Positions 34,690 to 46,545 of a stretch of DNA of 64,000 bases are shown in pieces. Numbering within the stretch: the first letter of the stretch is position 1; each line of letters starts with the position of its first letter. Under the pieces are notes generated by a model. The model was not told the DNA's origin, made no database searches, and saw only the letters and a program-made list of their open reading frames with translations. The stretch lies in assembly GCA_028023455.1 (NCBI GenBank), contig JAQFVV010006221.1:1740001-1804000 (forward strand), read 5' to 3'. Both the position numbers and the translations under genes were made by a program. The DNA comes from Epiperipatus broadwayi (taxonomy: Eukaryota > Onychophora > Udeonychophora > Euonychophora > Peripatidae).

Positions 34690-35515
34690 CACTTAACAAA
34701 ACAAGGAAGTGAAGCATTAGTGGGTTTGACTTATGAAAAATATTATAGTTCAGGAAACTTATAAAGGGGGATAAAATTTTAAATTACAGTATTATCAAAA
34801 AGGTTAAGAATGGATGGGATGCTAGAAGTAAATAAAGGAGTAGCTGATTTAGATATAAATGTACATGTGGAGAGGCAACTAATGATAATTGCAAATGTAA
34901 TAAAGAAGAAAGAGCCAAAAGAATTTATAAAAAAGTAGTAAGAAAGGAAGAAATTGTTAAAATTGGATATTTGAATATGCAAGGTGGTAGGAAACCAGAA
35001 AAGTGGCTGGAATTAAACAAAGCAATCAAGGTATTAGGAATAGTGGAAACACATCTAAGAAAAACACATCTAAAAGAAGAATCTACATTGGAAGACTTGG
35101 TATGGCAGAGTATAAATAGAAAAAAAAAGGGGTGTTGATATAAGAGTTATGTCAAAAAATATTTAAATACTGTAAAGTATGAAGAACAAGTGTGGTTTGA
35201 GATAAAGTTAGGAAGATAAGAATGGATGGTGGATGTAGAATATATGCCACTGGAGAGAGACAAGCTATAAAGGAGTGGAACAGTAGAATATATGAATACT
35301 TAGTTAAGGATATACAGAATTTCATAAAAAAAAAAAGAAAATAATGATTATAGGGGATATGAATGGGCATATTGAAAAAATTGATGGTGTGGATAACAAG
35401 AATGGACAGCTCTTGAAATTTTTTTGCCAAACAGTGAATTGGAGCATTGGAAATTTATCAAATATTTATGAGGGACAATACACATGGTCTAGAAATAATA
35501 TATTTCACACAATAG
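34690..35515 (+). pseudogene. RTE-like LINE endonuclease region, 5' part
   Basis: The plus strand encodes the start of an EEP (APE-type) endonuclease with several frameshifts. KIGYLNMQGGRKPEKWLEL near 34957-35015 carries the motif with the conserved Asn. VLGIVETHLRK near 35030-35060 carries the catalytic Glu. MIIGDMNGHIEK near 35344-35380 carries the D.N motif. GQLLKFF..VN and YEGQYTWSRNN follow. Such enzymes nick the target DNA for reverse transcription. The frame is interrupted at 35515 by the insertion described next and resumes at 37463. Confidence 0.7.
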
Positions 35516-37462
35516 TGTAATGGGCACATACGCCGTTACATTATTTTTTTAAAAAATTAAACATGAAAAATAAAAGTTCGCAAATAAAAACTTCTTTTTT
35601 TAAGAATTAAAAATTGAAAATTAAAAATCATCTAAACTCTAATATATAAAATCGCACAGATGAAAAATTATTAAACGAAAACTTTATTAAGAATAAAAAA
35701 AAGTATTGAAAACTAAATTTTCAGTAAAGATTTAAAGATAAAAATATATCTAAGTTTGTACAATAAATTAATTAATGCTATTGTAAAATGGAAATGATTA
35801 TTTTAATTAGTCCAAATAAGCTAGCCCTTGGGCATTTCAAAATGTATAAGCAATGGTCAATAGGAGAAAAAAAACAACAATAGAAACTAATAGCCAATAA
35901 AAGAAATCCCTCAGGAATCGGACCTCAACGAAAGGGTCATCATCATCATGATATAATGTTGAGTTAATCCACAAAATTGATATAAAAAGAAAAAGTTTGG
36001 AAATAAATTTTAGTGAAGAAAGAGCTGGGAGAGAAGATAGAGATGTGACAGCAGAGGTGTGCTATATATGTGGCAGGAGAAGGGATTGAAAAGATGCACT
36101 CTTCAATCCCTTCAGTTTTGCTTGAAAAAAAGAAGGAAAGAGAAATAACCAATCGTTTTCTTATACTTTGGACCACAGGACATCGGGGGAATTAACGCTG
36201 GATCCCAAACTGCAAGCAACTGATAAAGAGGAAGTTTTTTTAAACCGTAAGAACTTTATGAACTCTAATAAGCTTTAACTATAATTCTAAAACTCCAGTA
36301 TATGAAAAGAATAAGAACTTTAAATTCTAAAACTTGTTCCCTATTTTATAGAAATAGAATCCTATCTGACCAACTTAATTTATTAATAAGTAATTTTATT
36401 TGATGTATTTCTTTTTTAAAATCATTTCCATTTATTTTTTTGTTCTTTTAAAATTTTATTATGATTTTTTTTTGTATAAATAACCTTTTCATAAATGTTA
36501 AATTTAAGTTGGGCATGAATGGTTGCATAGATTCGCAAAGTTATGTTAGTTTAAGGGAGGGTAAATCTTAGGTTATTTGTTTCGTAGTTAAACTGGGTTA
36601 ATCGATAGGATATATTGGTGTAATTAGTAAATGTAGTATGGGGTCCGCTATGGGCAGGATCACGTGATACGCCACACTTGGGCGAAATAAGCCTATTTTT
36701 TATTGACCATCGGAGACACGGTATTTCCTGCTCCATGAATCACCCCTTTTGCCTATGGAATGGAATTGTAAGTCAGCAAAAAGGACCACAATCCCTTCCT
36801 ATGGAGTTTTCTTTTTTTATTGTTCTTCTTGCCAGACAGATGTAACATTCCTGTATTGATGAGAAACAATTTCTTCTCTTAACCATGCTGTTCAGATGTG
36901 CATTCCTGACAGTATGGTATTGTAATGCTGTATTCATGCTACATTTAATACATCGATGTATCAGATGGATTGATGTTAGTTTGGCTGTGAACTTGTGGCC
37001 TAAGGTTAAATAAGGGATAGAATATTTTCTTTTCAAATGCAATCTATGTAGTCTATTCATACTCGACACTTAAATAAAAATATTAAACTCATCTGTGCGA
37101 ACTTATAAAAGTTAAAATGTAAGTTAAATTTTAAAGTAAAAGTGATATAAATATGATTCAAAATTTTATATATGTGCGTTTAATAAATGTTTGTGTGTTA
37201 TTTCTGGCAGTGGTTTCCTTTATTTTGAAAATATTTTTTAGATAGGAATATATTTTAAAAATCTTTATTAAAACTTATAAAAATGTTTTAAATCTCTGCT
37301 ACTCCATGAGCTAGTAGTGACATTGGGCTAATAGTCGGAATAAAATATATATAATTTTTTTTCTTAACTTACGTATCTGCCTACTCTATAAATTTTCCAG
37401 GTTCAAATGCCTGGTGGCGCCCTGTACGGCAGATACGGTAATGACTATCATTGGACCATTAT
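35516..37462. mobile_element. 1.95-kb insertion with AATAG duplication
   Basis: Removing this segment joins TTTCACACAATAG to ATTATATATTAG and restores the expected TIDYIL motif of the RTE endonuclease, so the borders are well defined. AATAG occurs at both edges (35511-35515 and 37463-37467). The ends are TGTAATGG and CCATTAT(A), nearly inverted, as in LTR elements or some DNA transposons. Inside are a GTGTGCTATATATGTGGC (CYICG) segment, a 98-codon minus-strand frame at 36773-37069, and a tRNA T-arm-like GGTTCAAATGCC at 37402. I see no two direct LTRs and no recognised protein, so the class is open. Confidence 0.55.
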
Positions 37463-37900
37463 AATAGATTATATATTAGTAGAGAAAGAGGGAATAAAGA
37501 AGTATGAAAAATTAAAGTGTTTGATAATGAACAGAGAATATGTAATAGTGATCATAATTTCTTTATAATAGAAATGGCTAGTAATGTGATGGAAAATAGT
37601 AATAAAAGTAAAAAGCATATTGAAAGATGTGGATGGAGAATGAATGGTAAAAATAAAAAGAATATAAAATAAAAGTAAAAGAAATCATGGAAGAGTTTGT
37701 TGGGAATGTATATAAGAACTGGTGTGGTGAGATAGAAAAAGTGGCAAGTAGGGTTTTAGGTGAGAATATTCAGAAGAAAAAAAGTAATAGAAAAGTCAGA
37801 ATTAGTAAAAGTGTAAAAGAGGAAAAAAGCATGCAGAGAATATAAATGTATTAAAAACAAAGAAAGTGAAAAATAGTCTTCAGTACTTTCTCTTCTGTTT
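37463..37900 (+). pseudogene. RTE-like LINE endonuclease region, 3' part
   Basis: Continues the split element: IDYILVEKEGIKKYEKLK, then after a frameshift SDHNFFIIEM (near 37547), the C-terminal EEP motif with the catalytic Asp-His pair. Beyond it come WRMNGKNKK and EIMEEFVGNVYKNWCGEIEK, a linker before the RT domain. The RT itself is absent: homology ends near 37900. Confidence 0.65.
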
Positions 37901-40900
37901 ATTTTTTATATAACATATAATAACATTTCACTCTTCTTATACTTTAAAGCAAAATATATTTATTTATTTTTCACAGTTTCGACTTATATCAAAAGTTAAT
38001 CATTATTTTATTTAGCGGGAAAATGCATTTTTATTAGCTTTTTAGCAGGAATGGAGAATTTAAATTTAGCAGATTTTTTAATGGGATTCATAATCAATTT
38101 CTGGTCAGCAAATGAATTTCATATATGGCAACACTGTTTATGTATTGGCCACTCAGTGCACCATTGTGCAAATGCCTGGTAGGTCGTGTATCATCATTGA
38201 GAGAATTTTATGAACTGTATGGAACTTATACAGATAGCGGTATATATTATAATAACTATGAATAAATAATTTAATTTTTGACTACACACACATATATATA
38301 TTATATTATAGGGGTACAACTTATAATTATTTTCATCTTAGAGATACATGATCAAAAAAGTTTGGAAATCACTGCTCTAACTAAAAATGCAAAAGACAAT
38401 CAAGTATTTGTAATGCAAATGTTTCTATTAAACCTTCTTATACTTTCATTCCATATATACTTCCTAAAGTACTTTTTGAAGCAGTATTTATATTTGAAAT
38501 AAATATATATTCAACACAACAATCTTTAAATATATATTTAATATTAATAATTAAAAATACAGTACTAAAAAAACAAGATTATAATTATATATAGGAATCC
38601 TAATAGCTGAATTACTCAACATATATTTTTAATAATGGAGGTTTTCAGATTTTTGATGCAGCAAATTTAACAATAATTTTATTATAATTTAATGTTGTTT
38701 TGTCATTGTTAAAAACATTTTTGATAAATTATTTAAGCCACTGATTGAAAATATTTCTTCGATTATTTTTTGTTCGTTTTTAAAAGTGAAAAAGATCATT
38801 TGTTATTTGCATATAGAAACAATGTATGGTGTCAGTAGATTTGCTGAAATATATACAATTTGTGCACAAATGTATCATTGTAATAAATTTATTAATTTTT
38901 TTATAAATAAGTAAAAATTAGGTTCCCATTTTCATGTGGAACTAAAGATGTCCATTACTTTTGCCACTGTGAAAATCCAGCTGGATATAAGCCTGAATAG
39001 TTAGATAATCATTGACCAATTATTCAATCTGGAAATATAAAAAAATTCAGTTGTCAAACAATTTAATTATCAGCATGTCTCAGTTTTTTAAAAAACCTAC
39101 TTTTTTTTTCAGTTAGTCTATTTTAATAATTAACGAATAAATATTTTCAATTTTTAAAAACTATTACTTTTAACAAATGCAAAAATGTCTTTCCACTTTG
39201 CAATTGGGAAACATTTCACTTTTTATCCAATTTATTTTCAATTTTTCAAATATATTTCTTTTTAACAGTGCATCATTTAATTAAATATTTCCCCAACAAA
39301 AATATGTATGCCTTTATCTTATAAATATATCTAATGAAATTACAGTATTTTAATATTAATTTTATCGAATTAATACATTGTACAGGCTTACACCTGCATT
39401 TATATATGTAATATATGCGGGATTTGAACTCAGAAACAGCCAAAAGATAGACATCTAATAGAAGTCATGACAAAATCCTTAAAGTTTCTGTTGAAACATC
39501 AACACAAAATTCTCTATAATCATATATATATATATTAATATTTTATATTAAAAATTTCTATGCAATCTACATATTTTTATCAAGTGAAAATATGCCTTAT
39601 TAGATTAGCCCATTAAATTTTAGCCTCTGAACACCTTCAAAGTGTGTAATTTGTTAATTATTTAATTTTTCCTTAAATTTAATTTTAAATAAAAAAAACA
39701 CCTTAAATTTTTGTTTTGACAAATTTGATTAAAAGTGTAAATTCAAAAAATGAAAATAATGTAAAAATAAAATATCAACTTTGCAAATAAATAAGTGTAA
39801 TAAAAATAATAAATGATCAAAACAAATGACTTTTTTAAAGCCTTTAGGCTCTTAATAATATATTCAACAAAATAAAAAATCATTCTTTACCAAAACTGTA
39901 TGATTGAGGTAGTCTAAGTTCAAATGGCAAAAATATTTTTTGAAATATTAAAAATCATCTTTTATTTACAAAAAACCTCACTAGGTCCTGCATAACATTT
40001 GTAAATTCAGTTAACTAATTTTCTGTTAAAAAGAAATTTATTTTTAAAAAAATTAAATGCAAATATCAAACATTTATTAAGAGACAAATATTTAATAATT
40101 TTATAAAAAATAATAATAATAAACAAATAATTGTGTAAAATTATTTTGTTATTACTAATTCTTTAAAGGCATGTGCTGATGAAGCACAGAGTGTTTTTGC
40201 TTAACTAAGTAATGAGTATTTAGTTTGAAAGACTGATACCTGTTGATATTTAAGTATTTTAATTATAATTAAAAATTGTAATATATTAAAACCATTAAGC
40301 ATTTTTTAATTTAAGTTAAATGTAATGTGCATTGAATATTAAATTTGACTGCAGCACCAATAAATAATTTTATTTCCATTATTTGGACAGTTAATTTTGT
40401 AAAAGCAATTTTAGTTTTTTTCTATTATAATAAGTAAAGATATAGTAAAGAAAAATATCATGTAGTTAGTAATATTGAAAACACATTACTGCAATGAAAA
40501 TTAAAAATTTCTTTTTTTTTAATTTTCCTAATTAGATAAATACTATTTATTAAATATTTCTTGATTTTAATAAAAGATATTGTATATATTTTTTAAAAAT
40601 GTAAATAATTTTTATGCATTTATTTTAATGACTTCAACTTATAAAAAGCCTCAGATTTTAAAATAACTTTTATTTATAATAAAAATCATTTTAGTTATTA
40701 ATTTGTTTTTATTAAAAAAATTACATACATATATTTCTTTTAAAAAGCTGCTATTTATGATTTATTTGGTCGAATTAAAAAATATCTATTAACTATCAAA
40801 AAAATAATTTGTTGTGTATTTTAACAATTTCTGTTTTAAAAAAAGCCACTTGTTTTTCACCATAGTTTGCATATTGAATTTTTATGCATTTGACCACAAG

Positions 40901-41984
40901 ATACAATTCTCACTAAATGATGTGCAAATAAGATATCACATATTACCATAAAGGTGGCATATAAAGTAAAATGAAAAAACAACAAATTTAAGTATTTTTA
41001 GAATTAATAATTTTACATTTATTCATAAATTGCATATTTTAATAATTTTCATAAATTTTTTAGAGTAATATATAAAAAAACGATACCTACATATTATTTG
41101 AAGTTTAGTCTTCAATACTTATGATTGCTAAATATTTGATGTTTTATTTACTTACTTAATTGTAAGTAAATTTATCTTTCAAATATTTAAAAAATCATTT
41201 TTAACAAAGTTGTAAATAACAATTTTACTTTCTGTATTAATGTCAATTTATTTATGTGGCAAAAGATAGCCATCTTTAAAGCATAATGATAGCTAAAAGT
41301 TAGTAAAGAATTTATAGTAGATACAAAACTACTCTAGACATTTTCAACAACTTATCTTTGAAAGTTAAGTGTCCTTAATTGATTAATACCTTGTACAGGC
41401 TTACACTTGATTAAATAAAACGTACTATCAAATATTTAGCAATCATAGATAATCATAATGATTTTAATGAAGACTAAAATGTCACTTCCCAGTCTAATAT
41501 ATAAGTACTAAAAAATCTTATCTATGATATTTCTTACTTCTGCAACTGAAAATGTTTTTATATTTTAATTTTTTAACCTGCATTAAACTGTTTTCAAATG
41601 TTACATGAAAGATATCATTTATTTCTTAACAAAACAAAATGGACCTTGTAATTATTTATTTACGAATCTTTATTAAAAATAACACTGAGAAATTATATAT
41701 TTGAAAGTACAAATATATTCAATAACCACACGTTTGCAATTTATGTGCACACACAGGCATGATATAAACTATTACTTACACAGACATTCAATTAGTTTTT
41801 TATTTTTTGAAGAAAATAGTAATATAATAAATAATTTTATCTTCTGAAAGGTAACTTTGAAATAATACTTTTAGAAATGAAAAATATAGAAATATTTGAA
41901 TATTGTGAAATAGAATTATCAATTGTTTACAAAAAAAAAAAGCCAACAATTTCTCCGTTATTTATTTTAATGTAACTAATATAG
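37901..41984. other. Long AT-rich stretch, nothing recognised
   Basis: Dominated by poly-A/T-rich DNA. ATACCTTGTACAGGCTTACAC near 41388 resembles ATACATTGTACAGGCTTACAC near 39373, hinting at an old dispersed repeat. No gene found. Confidence 0.5.
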
Positions 41985-42297
41985 AAGATGTGAACACAGA
42001 CTTTCAAACTTCTTTTAGCTATTCACTCTATCTCATACAACAGATACACATGACCACACACGTGTGAAAAAGATAAATGATCTCTAATATACGTATTTCA
42101 TACTGAACCAGCACTCACGTAGTCCAGATCATTATTTCCCACACACATATATAATCATTGTTCTGTTTATATTAAAATAGCAAATCTTCATACTTTAATG
42201 GACTAGCTTGAGTCTACTCCACCCTCCAACTCTTCAGCCATCCATACTATTGAAAATCTGATGATGGAATGTCCAAATCCCTTATTACTGCTAATAT
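41985..42297 (-). repeat. Family C ribozyme repeat, inverted copy
   Basis: Minus-strand copy placed head-to-head with the plus copy that starts at 42298. Landmarks on the minus strand: AAGGGATTTGGACATTCC, GGAGGGTGGAGTAGACTC, ATGATTATATATGTGTGTGG and the hammerhead remnant at 42081-42127. Confidence 0.75.
42081..42127 (-). ncRNA. Hammerhead relic (family C)
   Basis: Stem II GUGCUG/CAGUAU is maintained with a C-to-U change that keeps pairing as G-U. GAAA and stem III AUA/UAU are intact. The CTGATGA segment is reduced to ACGTGA, so the copy should be dead. Confidence 0.6.
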
Positions 42298-42757
42298 TGT
42301 TGATATGCCCATATTGGCTCTAAGAGTGGAGTAGATTGAAACCTGTCCATTAAAGTGTGAAAATTTTTCTACTTTAATATAAACAGAGCAATGATTATAT
42401 ATGTATGGGAAATAATGATCTGGACCAATGATGAGTGCTGATTCAGCATGAAATATGTACATTGAATACCATTTATCTTTTCCACATGCATGCAGTCATG
42501 TGTATTAGTTGTATAATATAGTGGAGAATGGAAAACTGAAGGGATCTTGAAAGTCTGTGTTCAAATCCCCTCTATTACATCTAGACTCGATATATAAAAT
42601 ATGCTTGCATTAAAGATATTATAAATTCAGCCTGTATCCTGCCCGGTCCTCTTCTGTGTATTTAAATGGACAAGGTCCTTTACATGAGAGGTCAGAGTGA
42701 CTTAAGACAGCATGGGCATGACAATAATATTGCCATTAACAAGGGATTTGAACATGG
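42298..42757 (+). repeat. Family C ribozyme repeat, first direct unit
   Basis: Runs from GAGTGGAGTAGATTGAAACC through the hammerhead (42422-42470), a GTTCAAATCC tRNA B-box-like segment near 42572, and an internal part unique to this unit (42600-42757). The next unit begins with the same GGAGGGTGGAGTAGACTG text at about 42768. Confidence 0.75.
42422..42470 (+). ncRNA. Hammerhead relic (family C), C3 lost
   Basis: Reads ACCAATGATGA where the family has ACCAACTGATGA, a one-base deletion of the essential C3. Stem II GUGCUG/CAGCAU is perfect, GAAA is present and stem I CCAA/UUG mostly holds. One stem III position is also changed (U16.1 to C). Confidence 0.65.
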
Positions 42758-43070
42758 ATGAAGAGTTGGAGGGTGGAGTAGACTGAAGCCTGCCCATTAA
42801 AGTGTGAAAATTTGCTATCTTAATATAAACTGATTAATGATTATATATATGTGTGGGAGATAGTTATCTGGACCAACTGATGAGTGCTGGTTCACCATGA
42901 AATATGTATATTGGAAACCATTTATCTTTTTCACATGTGTGGTCATGTGTATCGTTGTTGTGTGAGATAGAGTGGATGGTTGAAGAGATCTTGAAAGTCT
43001 GTGCTCAAATCCTCTATATTACATGTAGACTCCAGGTATATAAAATATGCTTGTATTTAAAATATTTAAC
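42758..43070 (+). repeat. Family C ribozyme repeat, second direct unit
   Basis: Repeats the head of the previous unit: GGAGGGTGGAGTAGACTG, CCCATTAAAGTGTGAAAATT, the hammerhead, CATTTATCTTTTTCACATG, GTGCTCAAATCC and ATATAAAATATGCTTG. It ends before the internal segment, so the pair looks like two terminal repeats around one internal region. Confidence 0.75.
42870..42919 (+). ncRNA. Hammerhead ribozyme (family C), core intact
   Basis: A 50-nt hammerhead. CTGATGA occupies 42877-42883. Stem II is GUGCUG/CACCAU with loop GUU and one C-C mismatch (sister copies have CAGCAU, fully paired). GAAA is at 42899-42902. Stem III is AUA/UAU with loop UG, and the cleavage-site base is A at 42910 (AUA triplet). 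Stem I pairs CCAA with UUGG, then GG with CC across an internal loop. All invariant core bases are present. The equivalent site in the previous unit is 42461, giving a 449-nt spacing. Confidence 0.75.
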
Positions 43071-44087
43071 TAGTAAAGTAAAAATTGATGATCAGTTAAA
43101 CAAATAATTTGTATCACTATTAGTTTTTTTTAAAAACTTGGATAACAAAAGGAAACGTGATTTCCATTGATAACAAAAAATTGTTTGAACTAATGCTTAA
43201 GCAGGTTATTTAAAAACAATAGATTTTTTTTTGTCTTTTATTTAAATTAATAGGAAAATGATATGACTTGATACATCATTTTATAAAGCATTTAAATGCT
43301 TTTTAATAGCATAGTCATATTTTATCAGGTTGAAGAGTAATTTTTAATCTTTTTTTTTTGTCAAACAATATTTTTTCTATTTGCAAGTTTTTTTGTTTTC
43401 ATCAGTACATCTTTCACCTTTATCTTAATCCTATCACAACCATCCATTAGCCCAGAAGTCAGACCAACCTCTCACATAACAAGTACATTATTTTTTTTCA
43501 AGTAAACCATATAGCACATGTTTATGTATTTAAGTATATTTTAAATCTCGATTCCATCGCTTACTACTGAAACATATGATCAACGACATGTGAAAAATAC
43601 CCCAAATTTAAAAAAATATTAAATTTTATTTTTGGCTTTAATGGTTATAATAATTTCCCTCATATACACTTTTGAATGCAAAAAAAATTTGTTTAATAAA
43701 ACTTCTCCTGACAGTTTTGACTGTCCAGTAGTCTTCATCAGTGTTCTCAAATTTCTTCCTCTACCTTTTAAATAACTTAAGTTATTTAGTAGAGAAAATC
43801 TAAGAACCTATTATTTAAAAGGTAGAGGAAAGGCCACTATATTTTTTGTTTCAAAATCAGTGGATTTGCCTTTTTTCTAGTTCACAATGCTATTACTTGA
43901 CTATGCAATCCATTTGTTTGAAATTGTAATTATCAACTTAATATCACTTAGATATTCTCTTTTGCTTTGCAAAATTATGCCCATACATATAATTTAATAT
44001 CACTATAATGATGTAAAGCAGTTAAATACAATAATTTTTAAATTATAGCATTAAGACTTGTATATACATTGCTTTAATATTAAAAGA
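43071..44087. other. AT-rich stretch with a small hairpin
   Basis: CCTCTACCTTTTAAATAA at 43759 faces TTATTTAAAAGGTAGAGG ending near 43828. Just before it, GTCTTCATCAGTG (minus strand CACTGATGAAGAC) echoes hammerhead-like text but does not fold properly. No gene. Confidence 0.45.
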
Positions 44088-44552
44088 AAACATGCCTATA
44101 TGTTTGAAAAGGAAAGTTTTTAATAAGTGTATCTCACCAGTACTTAGTTATGGATCTGAGACTTGGACACTTAATAGAAGAACAATAGACACTTCAGACT
44201 ATTCAAAAAAATATGGAGAGATGCATGTTAGGAGTTACTAGAAGAGATCAAAAATGCAATACGTAGATAAGAGAACAACAGGTGTTATTGACAACATTGA
44301 AAGGATTAAAAGACTGAAATGGAATTGGGCTGGACATATTGCTAGAAGAGATGACAATAGATGAACAATTGAAATATTAAACTGGATTCCAAGAGATTGT
44401 AAAAGACCCAGAAAGAGACCACATGTGAGATGGCTGGATGAAATAAGCAAGTGCGTAGGGGTAATGTAAAAAAGAGAAGCTAGAGATTAGAGAAACTGGA
44501 TTGAACTTGGAGAGACCTTCATCCTGTAGTGGATTGATAATGACTGATGATG
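44088..44552 (+). mobile_element. RTE-like LINE, C-terminal coding and 3' end
   Basis: Plus-strand copy beginning ATGCCTATATGTTTGAAAAG, passing TATGGATCTGAGACTTGGAC (YGSETWT), GCTGGACATATTGCTAGAAG (AGHIARR) and AGAGACCACATGTGAGATGG (RPHVRW), and ending with GATTGATAATGACTGATGATG. Internal stops and an extra base near the LNRR region show decay. Confidence 0.8.
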
Positions 44553-44880
44553 AATTTAAAGTTTCTTTTATTTAATGTCTTCATAGATGCCTATTCATCA
44601 AAGACCAGTTAAATCACACACACAAAAGATTGTTTTTGACACTCATAAATTTTCATTGTTATTACTTTAATGTTTTTTTAAAATTCTTCATTAATAAGTT
44701 AAAAAGAGCAAGAAATGCTTGCTAATTAATATCTAAAACACAAACAAAGTTTGCTTTTGGCATAGACTTTTTTTTGAGATTAAATATATGACCATTCAGA
44801 CATAATTTATTAAGGTATTTATTTTTATAAAATGTTAATTTTTAGGATATTTGTTATTACATGATCTTCAAAATAACTTC
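44553..44880. other. AT-rich stretch, nothing recognised
   Basis: No gene or repeat seen between the RTE 3' end and the MITE. Confidence 0.5.
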
Positions 44881-45095
44881 GCATATGTATGTTAGTATGT
44901 CAGGAGAAGTGTGTTATTCTTTCATAAATTTTCTGTTTGGCTTAGTGCATCTTGACATTCTACAAGTTAAATGAACATAAATTATTTAATATCCTATCAT
45001 TAAGTAATATTAATAATCACAGATGGTGCTCAGCATTTAAAGTGCACTAAGCCAAACAGAAAACTGCTGAAAGAAGAATAACATATTTCGCTAGG

Positions 45096-45659
45096 CATAC
45101 TAACATATCACATGATCACTATTTCATACTAGCACATAATTGTTATTAAACAAGGCAAAACTCTCTAGACAGTAGTGCCACCCTGTGCCTTGCTTAATAA
45201 CAATTACGTGGTAGTATGAGGTGATGATCATGTGATGTTTAGTGGTTTAACACCAATCCTGCCTAATAGAATAGTGGTGGCTATGGTTGTTAAAGAGCCA
45301 AAGACACCAAAATGTATGGGTGCTGAACTGAGTTCAGACTCATATGACTATATAAGCTGTTGAGCTTAGATTGAAAATATTATTGTGTTTTCAATTTCAT
45401 TCTCATAGCTTTGTAGTTAAGTGGAGATAAAAGGTGGCTGATGGAGGGTTGCATTAGATCCTAAGATCTAGGTGCAGTGCTCTCAGATCCAAAGCTCCTC
45501 ACTGACGAAGGCCACAAGCCAGAAACTAGTCTGGGGATATTGGATGAATATGCACTAGATAGGGATTCTATGCACAAGCCTTTTGGCATCCATTGATTAC
45601 TCTGTTTGGCACAGAGTGGCACTACTGTATAGAGTTTTGCCTTGTTCATACTAACATAT
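45096..45659 (+). repeat. Family A ribozyme repeat, full length with 13-bp TSD
   Basis: CATACTAACATAT flanks the copy at 45096-45108 and 45647-45659. The body begins ATCACATGATCACTATTTC-like text, carries an inverted terminal segment with AGTAGTGCCACCCTGTGC, an internal AT-rich middle, the ribozyme, and ends GAGTTTTGCCTTGTT. A 13-bp duplication of variable-length type fits insertion by a LINE or PLE machinery rather than a classical cut-and-paste transposase, although the terminal inverted repeats resemble those of DNA elements. Confidence 0.8.
45482..45548 (+). ncRNA. Hammerhead ribozyme (family A), intact
   Basis: The cleanest plus-strand example: CTC and ATCCA (outer stem I), TCCTCA (inner stem I), CTGACGA, stem II GGC/GCC with CACAA loop, GAAACTAGTC, then TGGGGA and TGGAT for the 3' strands. 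The predicted cut is after the C of GTC, near 45532. Confidence 0.8.
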
Positions 45660-45669
45660 GTATGCAAAG

Positions 45670-46323
45670 TGGAAATAAAATTCTGTTTTTGAAAATAAAA
45701 ATGTAATATTTTTAAAAATAATTACTATAATAATAATTTAAAAAAAATGTAACATACATTACATTGTTTTGTCTCAAATCACACATTTTCAATAATTACA
45801 AAAAAGCACAAAACATAATTAAAAATATTATTTAATTAAAAAATAATGAATAATAATTTAAAAATGATTAAATAATAATACTAAAGATATAGAAATTAAT
45901 ATATATATGTGTGTGTATAAAATTATAACAATAATAGCAAAAGCTCAATTAAGAAATGCTCCATACAATTTAAAATTTCATGACAAACTCTATCAGCAAT
46001 TTTTTTGTGTGTATAATTAGAGCTTCTATCCTTTGATTAAAGTGGAAACAATAATATAAAAGCATTGAAAATGAAAATTATGGGCAAAGTATCAAACTGG
46101 AGCAAAAACAAATAGGTTCTTAGAAACCATGGAATGTGTTGTAAAAAACAACAACCAAGAAAACAACTGTAATTATGTACTAAAGCAATATGCTTTCTGG
46201 AAGAATTAATTTAAATTCTATGCAACAATAATAAAAAATAACCATTCATTCGCATACAGTACAAAATACATTGCATCAGGCAAATTGTTTTGATTCTAAA
46301 TACACTCTGAAAAAATATCTAGT
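45670..46323. other. AT-rich stretch, nothing recognised
   Basis: Poly-A/T-rich DNA with a short TATATGTGTGTG tract near 45902. Confidence 0.5.
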
Positions 46324-46545
46324 ATCATCATCATCATCCATTATCAATCCACTGCAGGATGAAGGTCTCTCCAAGTTCAATCCATCTTTTCCTATCTTTA
46401 GCTTCTCTTCTCCACATCACCCCGCACACTTTCTTATTTCATCCATCCATCTCACATGTGGTCTCTTTCTGGGTCTTTTACAATCTCTTGGAATCCACTC
46501 TAAAATTTCAATTGTCCATCTATTATCATCTCATCTAGTATACAT
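46324..46545 (-). mobile_element. RTE-like LINE, 3' terminal fragment
   Basis: Plus-strand text ATCATCATCATC, CATTATCAATCCACTGCAGG and CATCTCACATGTGGTCTC equals the inverse of the RTE 3' end. Truncated after the TTATCATCTC segment. Confidence 0.75.

Larger units (their letters stand above)
44881..45665. mobile_element. MITE-like element split by a family A insertion
   Basis: The left end GCATATGTATGTTAGTATG and right end CATACTAACATATGTATGC are inverted, and the arms share TTTTCTGTTTGGCTTAGTGCA and its inverse. Without the nested insertion at 45109-45646 the element is about 240 bp. The insertion lies inside its right terminal repeat. Confidence 0.75.

Noticed and set aside
36773-37069. 98-codon minus-strand frame inside the 1.95-kb insertion
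   Set aside because: Has scattered Cys/His but no recognisable domain; not listed as a gene.
43690-43760. Minus-strand CACTGATGAAGACT..AGTCAAAACTGTC, hammerhead-like
   Set aside because: G12 is A, and the first bases after the GUC triplet do not pair with the 5' flank, so stem I fails. At best a very old relic.
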